From an uncultured Succinatimonas sp. (GTDB lineage Bacteria > Pseudomonadota > Gammaproteobacteria > Enterobacterales > Succinivibrionaceae): DNA of 7,385 nucleotides. A model generated the notes under the pieces. The model saw only the letters and a program-made list of their open reading frames with translations, had not been told where the DNA came from and did not search any database. The stretch lies in contig CAJKNC010000078.1 of assembly GCA_905201175.1 (NCBI GenBank), positions 1-7,385 on the forward strand, in the 5' to 3' direction. The position numbers and the translations under genes were made by a program. Below, in pieces: positions 1 to 6,286 of this stretch (the stretch's first letter is position 1; every line of letters starts with the position of its first letter).

Positions 1-46
1 AAAAACGCTTGCAAGCGCTGTAATATTCTTTATCATACATTGAATT

Positions 47-98
47 TTGTAATTTAAATAAATGGTCACGCTAAAAATCATTTCATTTTAAATTACAA
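47..98. repeat. Long inverted repeat in the potG leader
   Basis: Bases 47-58 (TTGTAATTTAAA) are perfectly complementary to 87-98 (TTTAAATTACAA). Inside them, 60-64 (AAATG) pairs with 79-83 (CATTT), so the whole element can fold as a two-step hairpin with a 14-base loop. The core 8-mer TTAAATTA appears again at 103-110, just upstream of the -10 box. No T-run follows, so this is not a normal terminator. It could be a protein-binding site or an RNA fold if transcription enters from upstream. The repeat is seen directly; its role is inferred. Confidence 0.6.
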
Positions 99-131
99 CA
101 GGTTAAATTATGCCAGACCTTTTGATTTGGG

Positions 132-137
132 TATAAT
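132..137 (+). promoter_or_regulatory. Candidate -10 box for potGHI
   Basis: A perfect TATAAT lies 76 bases before the potG start codon. The -35 region, around 108-114, is a poor match to TTGACA, which suggests either activator dependence or a weak sigma-70 promoter. Transcription would begin near 144. If potF lies directly upstream, this could be an internal promoter rather than the only one for the operon. Confidence 0.5.
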
Positions 138-147
138 GCATTTTCAT

Positions 148-178
148 TATATTTGGAATATAGGTTTTTCCAAATATA
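148..178 (+). promoter_or_regulatory. Stem-loop at the 5' end of the potGHI message
   Basis: Bases 148-158 (TATATTTGGAA) and 168-178 (TTCCAAATATA) form a perfect 11-bp inverted repeat around a 9-base loop. A pyrimidine-rich stretch (about 179-195) follows, then the ribosome binding site. The stem begins only a few bases after the predicted transcription start. It may protect the 5' end of the RNA, attenuate transcription entering from upstream, or act as a DNA operator. The sequence alone does not decide. Confidence 0.55.
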
Positions 179-198
179 CTTGTCTTTTCCTCTTTTAT

Positions 199-203
199 GG
201 AGA
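199..203 (+). promoter_or_regulatory. Ribosome binding site that sets the potG GTG start
   Basis: GGAGA lies 10 bases before the GTG at 214. There is no in-frame ATG between the upstream stop and the conserved ABC domain, so this site is the main reason for choosing GTG 214. The ATG at 197 overlaps the site but is in another frame. Confidence 0.6.
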
Positions 204-213
204 GCTATAAACA

Positions 214-1431
214 GTGGAAATCAAACCTTTGGAAAAAGCTGAGAAAGAAAATCCTGAGGCAGCTCAGGCTACCGGCGCTAACAAGAACAATCATCGTCCA
301 GGCGAACTCCCAGGACAGAAAGTCTCACCAGTAAAGCAAAATAAAAAGCCTATTTTGGAGATCAAAAAATTAACTAAGGAATTTAATAATTTCATTGCAG
401 TTAATAATGTAGATCTGACAGTCTATAAAGGTGAGATTTTCGCCCTCTTAGGTTCATCAGGCTGCGGTAAATCGACCCTTCTGCGTATGCTTGCCGGTTT
501 TGAAACTCCAACTTCCGGCAATATCATCCTAGAGGGTAAAGATATCGGCGACTTACCGCCTTATCGCCGCAACTTGAATATGATGTTTCAATCATATGCA
601 TTATTCCCGTATATGAACGTAAAGCAAAATATTGCCTTTGGCTTAAAGCAGGAGCATCTGCCCAAAAGCGTTATAGAAGAGCGCGTTGAGCGTATGCTCA
701 AGCTTGTGCATATGGAAGATTATGTCGATCGCAAGCCTTATCAGCTCTCCGGCGGTCAGCGTCAGCGTGTTGCTTTAGCCCGTTCCCTAGCTAAAGAGCC
801 TAAGCTCCTGCTTTTAGATGAGCCTATGGGCGCTTTAGACAAAAAACTTCGCGAACAGATGCGTCTGGAGCTTGTAGATATCATCAACTCTGTAGGCGTA
901 ACCTGCCTTATGGTAACTCACGATCAGGAAGAAGCCATGACTATGGCTGATCGTATTGCCATTATGGATCGCGGCGAATTTGTCCAGATTGGCGGTCCGC
1001 GCGAAATTTACGAGAACCCTAACTGCTGCTTCTCAGCTGAATTCATAGGTCAGGTCAATATGTTTGACTGCACATTAATTACCTCTGATACCTCACATTC
1101 GCTGATTGCGGCAAAAGACTTTACAAGGCCTATTGAATTAAAGCATGACCTTGATCTTGCAGACGGCATGCCTCTCTCTATCGCTATGCGTCCTGAAAAG
1201 ATTTATATCTCTCATGACAAGCCAGAAGATGAGAATAACTGGTGTGAAGGCGTAGTAGAAAATATCGCTTACTTAGGCGATATCTCCATTTACTATGTGC
1301 GCTTAAAATCAGGCCGAGTTATTTCTTCAACTCTGCCTAATGTTGACCGCTTCAATGTTGGCTTGCCAACATGGGATGATCATGTGTATTTAAGCTGGGA
1401 TCCTGAGTCCTGCATAGCTTTAACCTTTTAG
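214..1431 (+). CDS. potG: Putrescine ABC transporter ATP-binding protein PotG
   Basis: This is the cytoplasmic ATPase that drives the PotFGHI-type polyamine importer. All nucleotide-binding motifs are present: Walker A GSSGCGKST at residues 80-88, the Q-loop glutamine at 126, signature LSGGQ at 178-182, Walker B LLLLD ending at D202 with catalytic E203, the D-loop near 206-209, and the switch histidine H236. A TOBE-type regulatory domain fills the C-terminal part, from about residue 265. The segment MMFQSYALFP and the C-terminal pattern LPTW-D-V-L-W...LT match E. coli PotG better than PotA, judged from memory. The protein has 405 residues against roughly 377 in E. coli; the excess is a polar N-terminal tail of about 45 residues before the first strand. 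The start is GTG. potH begins 21 bases downstream. Polyamine specificity depends on the absent binding protein, so putrescine is an inference from the subfamily. Confidence 0.93.
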   Translation: MEIKPLEKAEKENPEAAQATGANKNNHRPGELPGQKVSPVKQNKKPILEIKKLTKEFNNFIAVNNVDLTVYKGEIFALLGSSGCGKSTLLRMLAGFETPTSGNIILEGKDIGDLPPYRRNLNMMFQSYALFPYMNVKQNIAFGLKQEHLPKSVIEERVERMLKLVHMEDYVDRKPYQLSGGQRQRVALARSLAKEPKLLLLDEPMGALDKKLREQMRLELVDIINSVGVTCLMVTHDQEEAMTMADRIAIMDRGEFVQIGGPREIYENPNCCFSAEFIGQVNMFDCTLITSDTSHSLIAAKDFTRPIELKHDLDLADGMPLSIAMRPEKIYISHDKPEDENNWCEGVVENIAYLGDISIYYVRLKSGRVISSTLPNVDRFNVGLPTWDDHVYLSWDPESCIALTF

Positions 1432-1452
1432 TCTGAAAAGGAAGATTCTATT

Positions 1453-2403
1453 ATGGCAGCTTTAGCAAGCTTTGCTGGGAAGAAAAATAAATTAAATATG
1501 CGGCGCATGCGACACCAGAATAACTGGCGCGATCGGGCTTTAATCTTTTTGCCCTATATGTGGATGGTGCTCTTTTTCCTGGTGCCTTTTTTAATTATTT
1601 TTAAGATCTCTTTTTCTGTAACAGAAATTGCGATCCCTCCCTATTCGCCAATTATCAGCTTTGAAGAAGGAGCAATGCAAATTCTTTTGCATTTGGAAAA
1701 TTACACCAATATCTTTACAGATCCTGACGGCACCTATATGCAGTCATATCTTAAGTCATTGGAAGTAGCTGCTTTTTCTACGCTCTTGTGTCTTATTGTC
1801 GGCTATCCCATTGCCTGGGCTTTAGCAACCTGCAAGAATACTACGCGCAATGTCCTGTTCATGCTAATCATCATGCCGAGCTGGATTTCTTTTGTCGTAC
1901 GTATTTATGCTTGGATGACCATTTTGAAAAAAGATGGTCTTATCAATGATATTTTATTAACTTTAGGTATTATTGATACGCCGATCCATATGCTGCAGAC
2001 AGACTTTGCTGTGTATGTAGGCATTGTTTACTGCTACCTGCCTTATATGGTATTGCCGCTCTTTTCGGCTTTAATGAAGGTTGATTATTCACTTATCGAG
2101 GCTGCTTACGATTTAGGCTGCCGGCCGGTTAAGACCTTCTTCAACGCTTTAGTGCCGCAGACTAAAAGCGGCATCATTGCAGGCTCCATGCTGGTATTCA
2201 TTCCCGCTATGGGCGAGTACGTAATTCCTGAGCTTTTAGGCGGCAAGGAAAGCATCCTTATCGGACGCATTTTATGGCAAGAGTTCTTCAACAACCGTGA
2301 TTGGCCATTAGCATCAGCTGTAGCTATCACCATGTTAGCTATTCTCTCCATTCCGATTGTTTGGTTCTTAAAGAATCAGCGCCGAGCCGGAGGACAAGCT
2401 TAA
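1453..2403 (+). CDS. potH: Putrescine ABC transporter permease PotH
   Basis: This inner-membrane subunit forms the transport channel together with PotI. At 316 residues it is the usual PotH length. A basic N-terminal tail is followed by about six hydrophobic segments, near residues 29-51, 100-125, 133-156, 185-208, 239-258 and 286-306. The EAA loop that docks on the ATPase is at residues 216-235: EAA, then DLG, ending in the conserved L-V-P. The stretches IAGSMLVFIPA-GE and LWQEFFNNRDWP closely resemble E. coli PotH as I recall it, which supports the PotH name over PotB. ATG 1453 is preceded by AAGGAAG at 1438-1444. The stop codon directly abuts the potI start codon, which points to translational coupling. 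Confidence 0.93.
   Translation: MAALASFAGKKNKLNMRRMRHQNNWRDRALIFLPYMWMVLFFLVPFLIIFKISFSVTEIAIPPYSPIISFEEGAMQILLHLENYTNIFTDPDGTYMQSYLKSLEVAAFSTLLCLIVGYPIAWALATCKNTTRNVLFMLIIMPSWISFVVRIYAWMTILKKDGLINDILLTLGIIDTPIHMLQTDFAVYVGIVYCYLPYMVLPLFSALMKVDYSLIEAAYDLGCRPVKTFFNALVPQTKSGIIAGSMLVFIPAMGEYVIPELLGGKESILIGRILWQEFFNNRDWPLASAVAITMLAILSIPIVWFLKNQRRAGGQA
2389..2394 (+). promoter_or_regulatory. potI ribosome binding site inside the end of potH
   Basis: GGAGGA, a near-perfect anti-16S match, lies in the last codons of potH, 9 bases before the potI ATG. The potH TAA (2401-2403) touches the potI ATG (2404-2406) with no gap. Ribosomes ending potH are therefore placed to restart at once, which helps balance the two permease subunits. 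Confidence 0.75.
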
Positions 2404-3267
2404 ATGAAAAGAAAAAAATCAACCTTCTTTAGAGCTTTAATCTTAATTTTGGCTTTAAGCTTCTTGTATCTGCCTATCGTTACCTTGATAGCTTATTCAT
2501 TCAATGAAAACAAGATGGTAACCGTTTGGACGGAGTTCTCCCTGCGCTGGTATGATACTCTATTCCATGATGCAGCCATCATCAAGGCTGTAGGCATTTC
2601 ACTCACAGTAGGCTTCTTGACAGCATGTGCTTCAGTCGTTATCGGAACTTTAGCTGCATTTGTAATCGTGCGTGCTAACCGCTTCACCGGCGAGACTGCC
2701 TTTTTGCTGTTCATGACAGCTCCGATGGTTTTGCCTGAGGTAATCACCGGCTTGGCCTTGCTGCTGCTTTTTGTAACATTGGGAGACTTTATCCCAGTAT
2801 TTGCCGATCGCGGCATCATTGCCATTTGGATTGCACACGTGACCTTCTGTTCAGCCTATGCAACTGTAGTCATACGCTCTCGTTTTGTAGAGCTGGATAT
2901 TTCAATTGAAGAGGCCGCCAAAGACTTAGGCGCAGGTCCTATAAAGGTCTTCTTCGCAATCATCCTGCCGGCAATCATGCCAGCTGAAGTTGCAGCCTTC
3001 TTATTGTCATTTACCATGTCTATGGATGATTTGGTTATTACAAGCTTCATTGCAGGACCTGATTCTACGACCCTGCCGATGCTGATCTTCTCATCCGTAC
3101 GCCGCGGTTTATCTCCTGAGATTAATGCCCTAGCCACAATTATTGTTTTAATTGTAGCTGCATGTACCTTCTTTGCATGGCTATCAACCATCAAAAAGCA
3201 AAAACGCAAGGCACGTAATGCTGCTATTGCCAAAGCTGCAGCAAAAGAAGAGCTAGAACAGCTGTAA
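2404..3267 (+). CDS. potI: Putrescine ABC transporter permease PotI
   Basis: This is the second membrane subunit of the importer, partner of PotH. It has 287 residues, close to the E. coli length of about 281. Six hydrophobic segments are visible, near residues 10-32, 64-90, 98-125, 137-157, 190-215 and 242-260. The EAA loop is at residues 170-189 (EAA, KDLG, then ILP), where the helical domain of PotG would bind. The stretches SLRWY, AHVTFC-AY, MDDLVI-SF and SPEINALAT are PotI-like, judged from memory of the family. The protein ends in a cytoplasmic tail of about 27 residues rich in lysine, arginine and alanine. It is the last gene of the operon, with a strong terminator starting a few bases after its stop codon. 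Confidence 0.93.
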   Translation: MKRKKSTFFRALILILALSFLYLPIVTLIAYSFNENKMVTVWTEFSLRWYDTLFHDAAIIKAVGISLTVGFLTACASVVIGTLAAFVIVRANRFTGETAFLLFMTAPMVLPEVITGLALLLLFVTLGDFIPVFADRGIIAIWIAHVTFCSAYATVVIRSRFVELDISIEEAAKDLGAGPIKVFFAIILPAIMPAEVAAFLLSFTMSMDDLVITSFIAGPDSTTLPMLIFSSVRRGLSPEINALATIIVLIVAACTFFAWLSTIKKQKRKARNAAIAKAAAKEELEQL

Positions 3268-3272
3268 AATAC

Positions 3273-3310
3273 AAAAATCTCCCAAAAATTTTGGGAGATT
3301 TTTATTTTTT
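3273..3310 (+). terminator. Rho-independent terminator of potGHI
   Basis: ATCTCCC at 3277-3283 pairs with GGGAGAT at 3293-3299, closing on an A/T-rich loop, and a long T-rich tract follows. The outer A and T runs extend the complementarity to 3273-3287 with 3289-3303. The A-run on the left makes it usable in both directions. It starts 5 bases after the potI stop codon. Confidence 0.9.
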
Positions 3311-3345
3311 TGAAGTAAATCTCTTTTTTTTACATATAGTTGTGT

Positions 3346-3375
3346 AAAAAGAGCTGCTCCTCTTTTTGTTTTTTT
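3346..3375 (+). terminator. Second terminator-like stem upstream of prs
   Basis: AAAAAGAG at 3346-3353 pairs with CTCTTTTT at 3360-3367 across a 6-base loop, and GTTTTTTT follows. The stem has only three G-C pairs, so it would be weak alone. It may catch read-through from potGHI before the prs promoter. The same AAAAAGAG can also pair with a second CTCTTTTT at 3321-3328. Confidence 0.4.
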
Positions 3376-3397
3376 CAGCAAAAGCATTTTTTAAAGG

Positions 3398-3403
3398 TAT
3401 AAT
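3398..3403 (+). promoter_or_regulatory. Candidate -10 box for prs
   Basis: A perfect TATAAT sits 52 bases before the prs ATG, giving a predicted leader of about 46 bases. The -35 region around 3374-3380 (TTCAGCA) is a poor match to consensus. The box lies inside the upstream extension of the prs reading frame, which argues that the extension is not translated. The same GGTATAATG string is found at the potG promoter (130-138). Confidence 0.6.
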
Positions 3404-3455
3404 GTGCACATTCCAATCCCCTTCAGGGTTTTATAAAAAACGCAACGAGAGTTTT

Positions 3456-4415
3456 ATGTCTGATATAAAATTGTTCTCCGGCAATGCCAACTTAAAGCTG
3501 GCCAAGGATATTGCCTCCTGTCTTTATACTAAGCTTGTCGATGCCACCTGTGATCGTTTCTCTGATGGTGAGGTTCATGTACAGATCAACGAATTTGTAC
3601 GTGGCGCTGATACTTTTGTTATTCAGCCTACCTGTGCCCCGGCCAACGACAATCTTATGGAATTGCTGGTAATGATCGATGCTTTACGCCGTGCTTCTGC
3701 TGGCCGTATTACTGCCGTCATTCCCTATTTTGGTTACGCTCGCCAGGACAGGCGTCCTCGTTCTGCCCGTGTTCCTATTACCGCAAAGGTAATTGCTGAT
3801 TTACTCTCATCTGTAGGCGTTGATAGAGTTCTTACCATCGATCTCCATGCCGAGCAGATCCAAGGCTTCTTTGACGTGCCTGTAGATAACTGCTTCTCAT
3901 CTAAGATCTTTGTTAACGATATGTTCCAAAAAGGCATTGAAAATCCGTGCGTTGTCTCCCCGGATATGGGCGGTGTGGTACGCGCCCGCGCTATTGCTAA
4001 GATGTTAAATGACGCCGATATTGCCATTATCGACAAGCGTCGCCCGCGTCCAAATGTTTCTGAGGTCATGAACCTTATCGGAGAAGTGAAAGATCGAGAC
4101 TGCATCTTAGTTGATGATATCATCGATACCGGCGGCACCCTATGCAAAGCCGCAGCAGCCTTAAAAGAGCGCGGAGCCCGCAGCGTTACTGCTTACGGCA
4201 CTCACCCGGTACTCTCCGGCAATGCTTTGCAAAACGTTGCCAACAGCGTTATTGATGAGATTGTGGTTTCCGACACTATTCCTCTTAAGAGCGAAATGAT
4301 TGCCACCGGCAAGTTCCGCGTTATCAGTTTTGCTCCGATGCTAGCTGAAGCTATTCGCCGCATCAGCAATGATGAATCGTTATCTGTAATGTTCCGCGAC
4401 GAAACAGCCAACTAA
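3456..4415 (+). CDS. prs: Ribose-phosphate pyrophosphokinase (PRPP synthetase)
   Basis: The enzyme transfers pyrophosphate from ATP to ribose 5-phosphate, making PRPP for purine, pyrimidine, histidine, tryptophan and NAD synthesis in the cytoplasm. Visible motifs are RFSDGEV at residues 34-40, the flexible-loop region YARQDRR at 94-100, the metal and ATP site histidine H131 in [12 protein letters not shown], catalytic-loop K194 and R196 in DKRRPR, and the PRPP-binding loop [10 protein letters not shown] at 219-228. Length is 319 residues against 315 in E. coli. The frame is open upstream to about 3366, but ATG 3456 gives the family N-terminus (M-D-KLF-GNA) and the upstream part overlaps the promoter. 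The ribosome site is modest (GAGAG at 3447-3451). Identity is beyond reasonable doubt; no key residue is missing. Confidence 0.97.
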   Translation: MSDIKLFSGNANLKLAKDIASCLYTKLVDATCDRFSDGEVHVQINEFVRGADTFVIQPTCAPANDNLMELLVMIDALRRASAGRITAVIPYFGYARQDRRPRSARVPITAKVIADLLSSVGVDRVLTIDLHAEQIQGFFDVPVDNCFSSKIFVNDMFQKGIENPCVVSPDMGGVVRARAIAKMLNDADIAIIDKRRPRPNVSEVMNLIGEVKDRDCILVDDIIDTGGTLCKAAAALKERGARSVTAYGTHPVLSGNALQNVANSVIDEIVVSDTIPLKSEMIATGKFRVISFAPMLAEAIRRISNDESLSVMFRDETAN

Positions 4416-4421
4416 TTTAAC

Positions 4422-4448
4422 ATGCCGGCTATTAAAAATAGCTGGCAT
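4422..4448 (+). terminator. Stem-loop after prs, possible weak terminator
   Basis: ATGCCGGCTATT at 4422-4433 pairs with AATAGCTGGCAT at 4437-4448 through 12 pairs, one of them G-T, around AAA. It begins 7 bases after the prs stop codon. The following bases (AATCTATAAATTT) lack a proper T-run. It may therefore act mainly as a 3'-end stabiliser or a leaky terminator. Confidence 0.5.
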
Positions 4449-4536
4449 AATCTATAAATTTCCCTTCTTAACCAACTGCTAAATACGCACTAATTAGCAC
4501 CATTTTAAAACTAAATTTTATAAGTTATATTTTGAT

Positions 4537-4545
4537 TGCTATAAT
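4537..4545 (+). promoter_or_regulatory. Extended -10 promoter of the NhaC-family gene
   Basis: TGCTATAAT is a perfect extended -10 element (TGn plus TATAAT). The hexamer 17 bases upstream, TTTATA at 4517-4522, is a weak -35, which is typical where an extended -10 compensates. Transcription would begin near 4552, about 52 bases before the start codon. A 6-bp inverted repeat, TGCTAA at 4477-4482 with TTAGCA at 4494-4499, lies upstream and could bind a regulator. Confidence 0.6.
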
Positions 4546-4603
4546 TTGGTAAATTTTTTTTGCATATTGCACTAAAAAAGATCTTTAATTTTAAGAGGTA
4601 TTT

Positions 4604-6181
4604 ATGGAACCCTATTACGCCGGAGTTCTCTCTATTCTGCCGCCTATAATTGCCGTAGGCCTGGCGCTCATAACAAAAGAAGTATTTTCCTCGCTTTTAA
4701 TCGGTATTCTCAGCGGTACTTTAATCTATACTATTGGAATAGGCGATGGAAACATTGTCATAGGAACTGTTGAAAATGCCTTTAAGGTAATGGGCTCAAG
4801 ATTCGATCTTAATATCGTAATTTTCTGCTCTATTTTAGGCTCACTCGTTTATGTCATCTCAATTGCCGGTGGTTCGCGTGCTTACGGAAAATGGGCTACA
4901 AACCATATCAAAAGCCGCAGATCGGCCATGCTCTCTACTTCAATTTTAGGCGGCTTCATCTTCATTGACGATTATTTCAACTGCCTTACTGTCGGCACCG
5001 TAATGCGTCCGATTACTGATGCCTACAAGATTTCCAGAGCTAAGCTTGCTTATATAATAGATGCTACTGCAGCCCCAATCTGCATCATCGCCCCAGTTTC
5101 GTCCTGGGCTGCAGCTGTAGGCTCTAACCTTAAAGATACCAATGCTTTTAATTCTGAAATGGAAGCTTTTGTATCTACAATTCCCTGGAACTTCTATGCG
5201 CTTTTATGCTTATCCATGGTTTTAATCGTTTCCTTTATCAATCTTGATTTTGGTCCGATGCTCAAAGCTGAGGAAGATGTTTTAAATCAAGTTGCCGGAA
5301 CCGACAATGCACAGGAAAACAAGGCCGATCAGACTGCTGACAATATTGACGTAAAAGCAGACGGCACTGTATGGGATATGATTATACCGATTCTATCCTT
5401 AATCATCTTTGCAACTCTTGCTCTGCTCTATGTAGGCGGCTACTGGGGTGAGGATGAAGCTTATCACACCATTGGAGCGGCATTTGGCAATACCAACGCA
5501 GGTCCGGCCTTAGTTATGGGATCTTTTGCAGCTTTATTGGTAGCCTTTATCCTGTTTGTCGGCAGAAGGCTTTTAACCTTAAAAGAGTTTATGGATGGTA
5601 TGCTGCGCGGCGTACAGGCTATGGTACCGGCTAATATGATTTTGGTTTTAGCCTGGACAATTGCTGGAGTTACCCGTGACTTACTGCAAACTCCGCAATT
5701 TATTTCCTCCATCATCCAAGATGATGCCGCTCTCTTAGGCATGATTTTACCTGCCGTAATTTTCGTAATTGCAAGCTTCTTATCCTTCTCAACAGGCACT
5801 GCCTGGGGTACATTCGGCATTTTAATTCCTATCGTTGTTACCGTAGCTCAGGCTGTAGATCCTGCATCTAAAGAACTAATTGTTATTTCTTTATCTGCAA
5901 CCTTAGCAGGTTCAGTATTCGGCGATCACTGCTCTCCTATTTCAGATACCACTATTCTGTCATCAGCGGGCGCAGGCTGTGTTCATATTGACCATGTATA
6001 TACCCAGCTGCCGTATGCCCTTTTAGTAGCAAGCTGCGCATTTATCGGCTATATCATTGCCGGCCTGACTTTCAATTTATTCTTAAGCTTAGGCTCCGCT
6101 GCTTTACTTATGATTATTGCCATTACTATTCTGCATAAAATCAATATGAAGCGTTATGAAAACAAGGCCGTAAAAGCTTAA
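4604..6181 (+). CDS. NhaC-family Na+/H+ antiporter
   Basis: This is an integral inner-membrane secondary transporter of the NhaC family (the Na_H_antiporter domain). It has 525 residues with about 11 to 13 hydrophobic segments. Family hallmarks are IDDYFNCLTVGTVMRP at residues 121-136, SFSTGTAWGTFG at 394-405, and GDHCSPISDTTILSS at 440-454. A hydrophilic, acidic loop at about 215-255 separates the two halves. ATG 4604 has AAGAGG 5 bases upstream. Members exchange Na+ for protons, and some couple this to organic acids or amino acids (for example malate/lactate in MleN), so the true substrate is open and no symbol is given. The gene has its own promoter and terminator. Its hydrophobic composition is normal for the family, and I see no frameshift or truncation. 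Confidence 0.88.
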   Translation: MEPYYAGVLSILPPIIAVGLALITKEVFSSLLIGILSGTLIYTIGIGDGNIVIGTVENAFKVMGSRFDLNIVIFCSILGSLVYVISIAGGSRAYGKWATNHIKSRRSAMLSTSILGGFIFIDDYFNCLTVGTVMRPITDAYKISRAKLAYIIDATAAPICIIAPVSSWAAAVGSNLKDTNAFNSEMEAFVSTIPWNFYALLCLSMVLIVSFINLDFGPMLKAEEDVLNQVAGTDNAQENKADQTADNIDVKADGTVWDMIIPILSLIIFATLALLYVGGYWGEDEAYHTIGAAFGNTNAGPALVMGSFAALLVAFILFVGRRLLTLKEFMDGMLRGVQAMVPANMILVLAWTIAGVTRDLLQTPQFISSIIQDDAALLGMILPAVIFVIASFLSFSTGTAWGTFGILIPIVVTVAQAVDPASKELIVISLSATLAGSVFGDHCSPISDTTILSSAGAGCVHIDHVYTQLPYALLVASCAFIGYIIAGLTFNLFLSLGSAALLMIIAITILHKINMKRYENKAVKA

Positions 6182-6199
6182 TAATTTTTTAAGTCAATT

Positions 6200-6240
6200 A
6201 AAAATCCCATTATCTGCAGCGATAATGGGATTTTTATTTA
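6200..6240. terminator. Bidirectional terminator between convergent genes
   Basis: AAAAATCCCATTATC at 6200-6214 pairs perfectly with GATAATGGGATTTTT at 6221-6235 around a 6-base loop. T-runs occur on the 3' side of both strands, so it can end the plus-strand antiporter transcript and the minus-strand AEC transcript. It lies 18 bases after the antiporter stop codon and about 50 bases beyond the AEC stop codon. Confidence 0.9.
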
Positions 6241-6286
6241 TGCAAAGCTTAAAAAATTTGCATAAAAGCAGCTTTAAGCTTTTTTT
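6237..6286. repeat. Overlapping inverted repeats beyond the AEC stop codon
   Basis: TTTATGCAAA at 6237-6246 pairs with TTTGCATAAA at 6257-6266. AAAGCTTAAA at 6244-6253 pairs with TTTAAGCTTT at 6273-6282, and a T-run continues to 6286. The arms overlap, so both stems cannot form at once. On the plus strand the second stem could be a back-up terminator. On the minus strand the region is the 3' untranslated end of the AEC message. Confidence 0.5.

Noticed and set aside
3..23. Plus-strand frame ending KRLQAL then TAA at the left edge, a possible PotF C-terminus
   Set aside because: Six codons cannot be assigned, and the residues do not resemble the PotF end that I recall.
1..23. CGCTTGCAAGCG palindrome as a minus-strand terminator before an A-run
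   Set aside because: The longest stem with a usable loop is only 4 bp, and the window edge cuts the context.
2106..3233. Minus-strand open frames across potH and potI
   Set aside because: They mirror strongly supported membrane-protein genes, lack ribosome sites, and show no recognisable domain.
214..3267. Naming the operon potABC (spermidine-preferential)
   Set aside because: The C-terminal LPTW region of the ATPase and the PotH- and PotI-like stretches of the permeases fit PotG, PotH and PotI better. The gene order alone would fit either.
3366..3455. Upstream extension of the prs frame by 30 codons
   Set aside because: It would start at a TTG, overlap the TATAAT box at 3398-3403, and add sequence absent from the family. 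ATG 3456 gives the conserved N-terminus.
3734..4411. Minus-strand open frames within prs
   Set aside because: They lie antisense to a fully intact, highly conserved enzyme gene, and their translations show no family pattern.
5464..5820. Minus-strand open frame within the NhaC-family gene
   Set aside because: It is a shadow of a conserved coding stretch that includes the SFSTGTAWGTFG motif.
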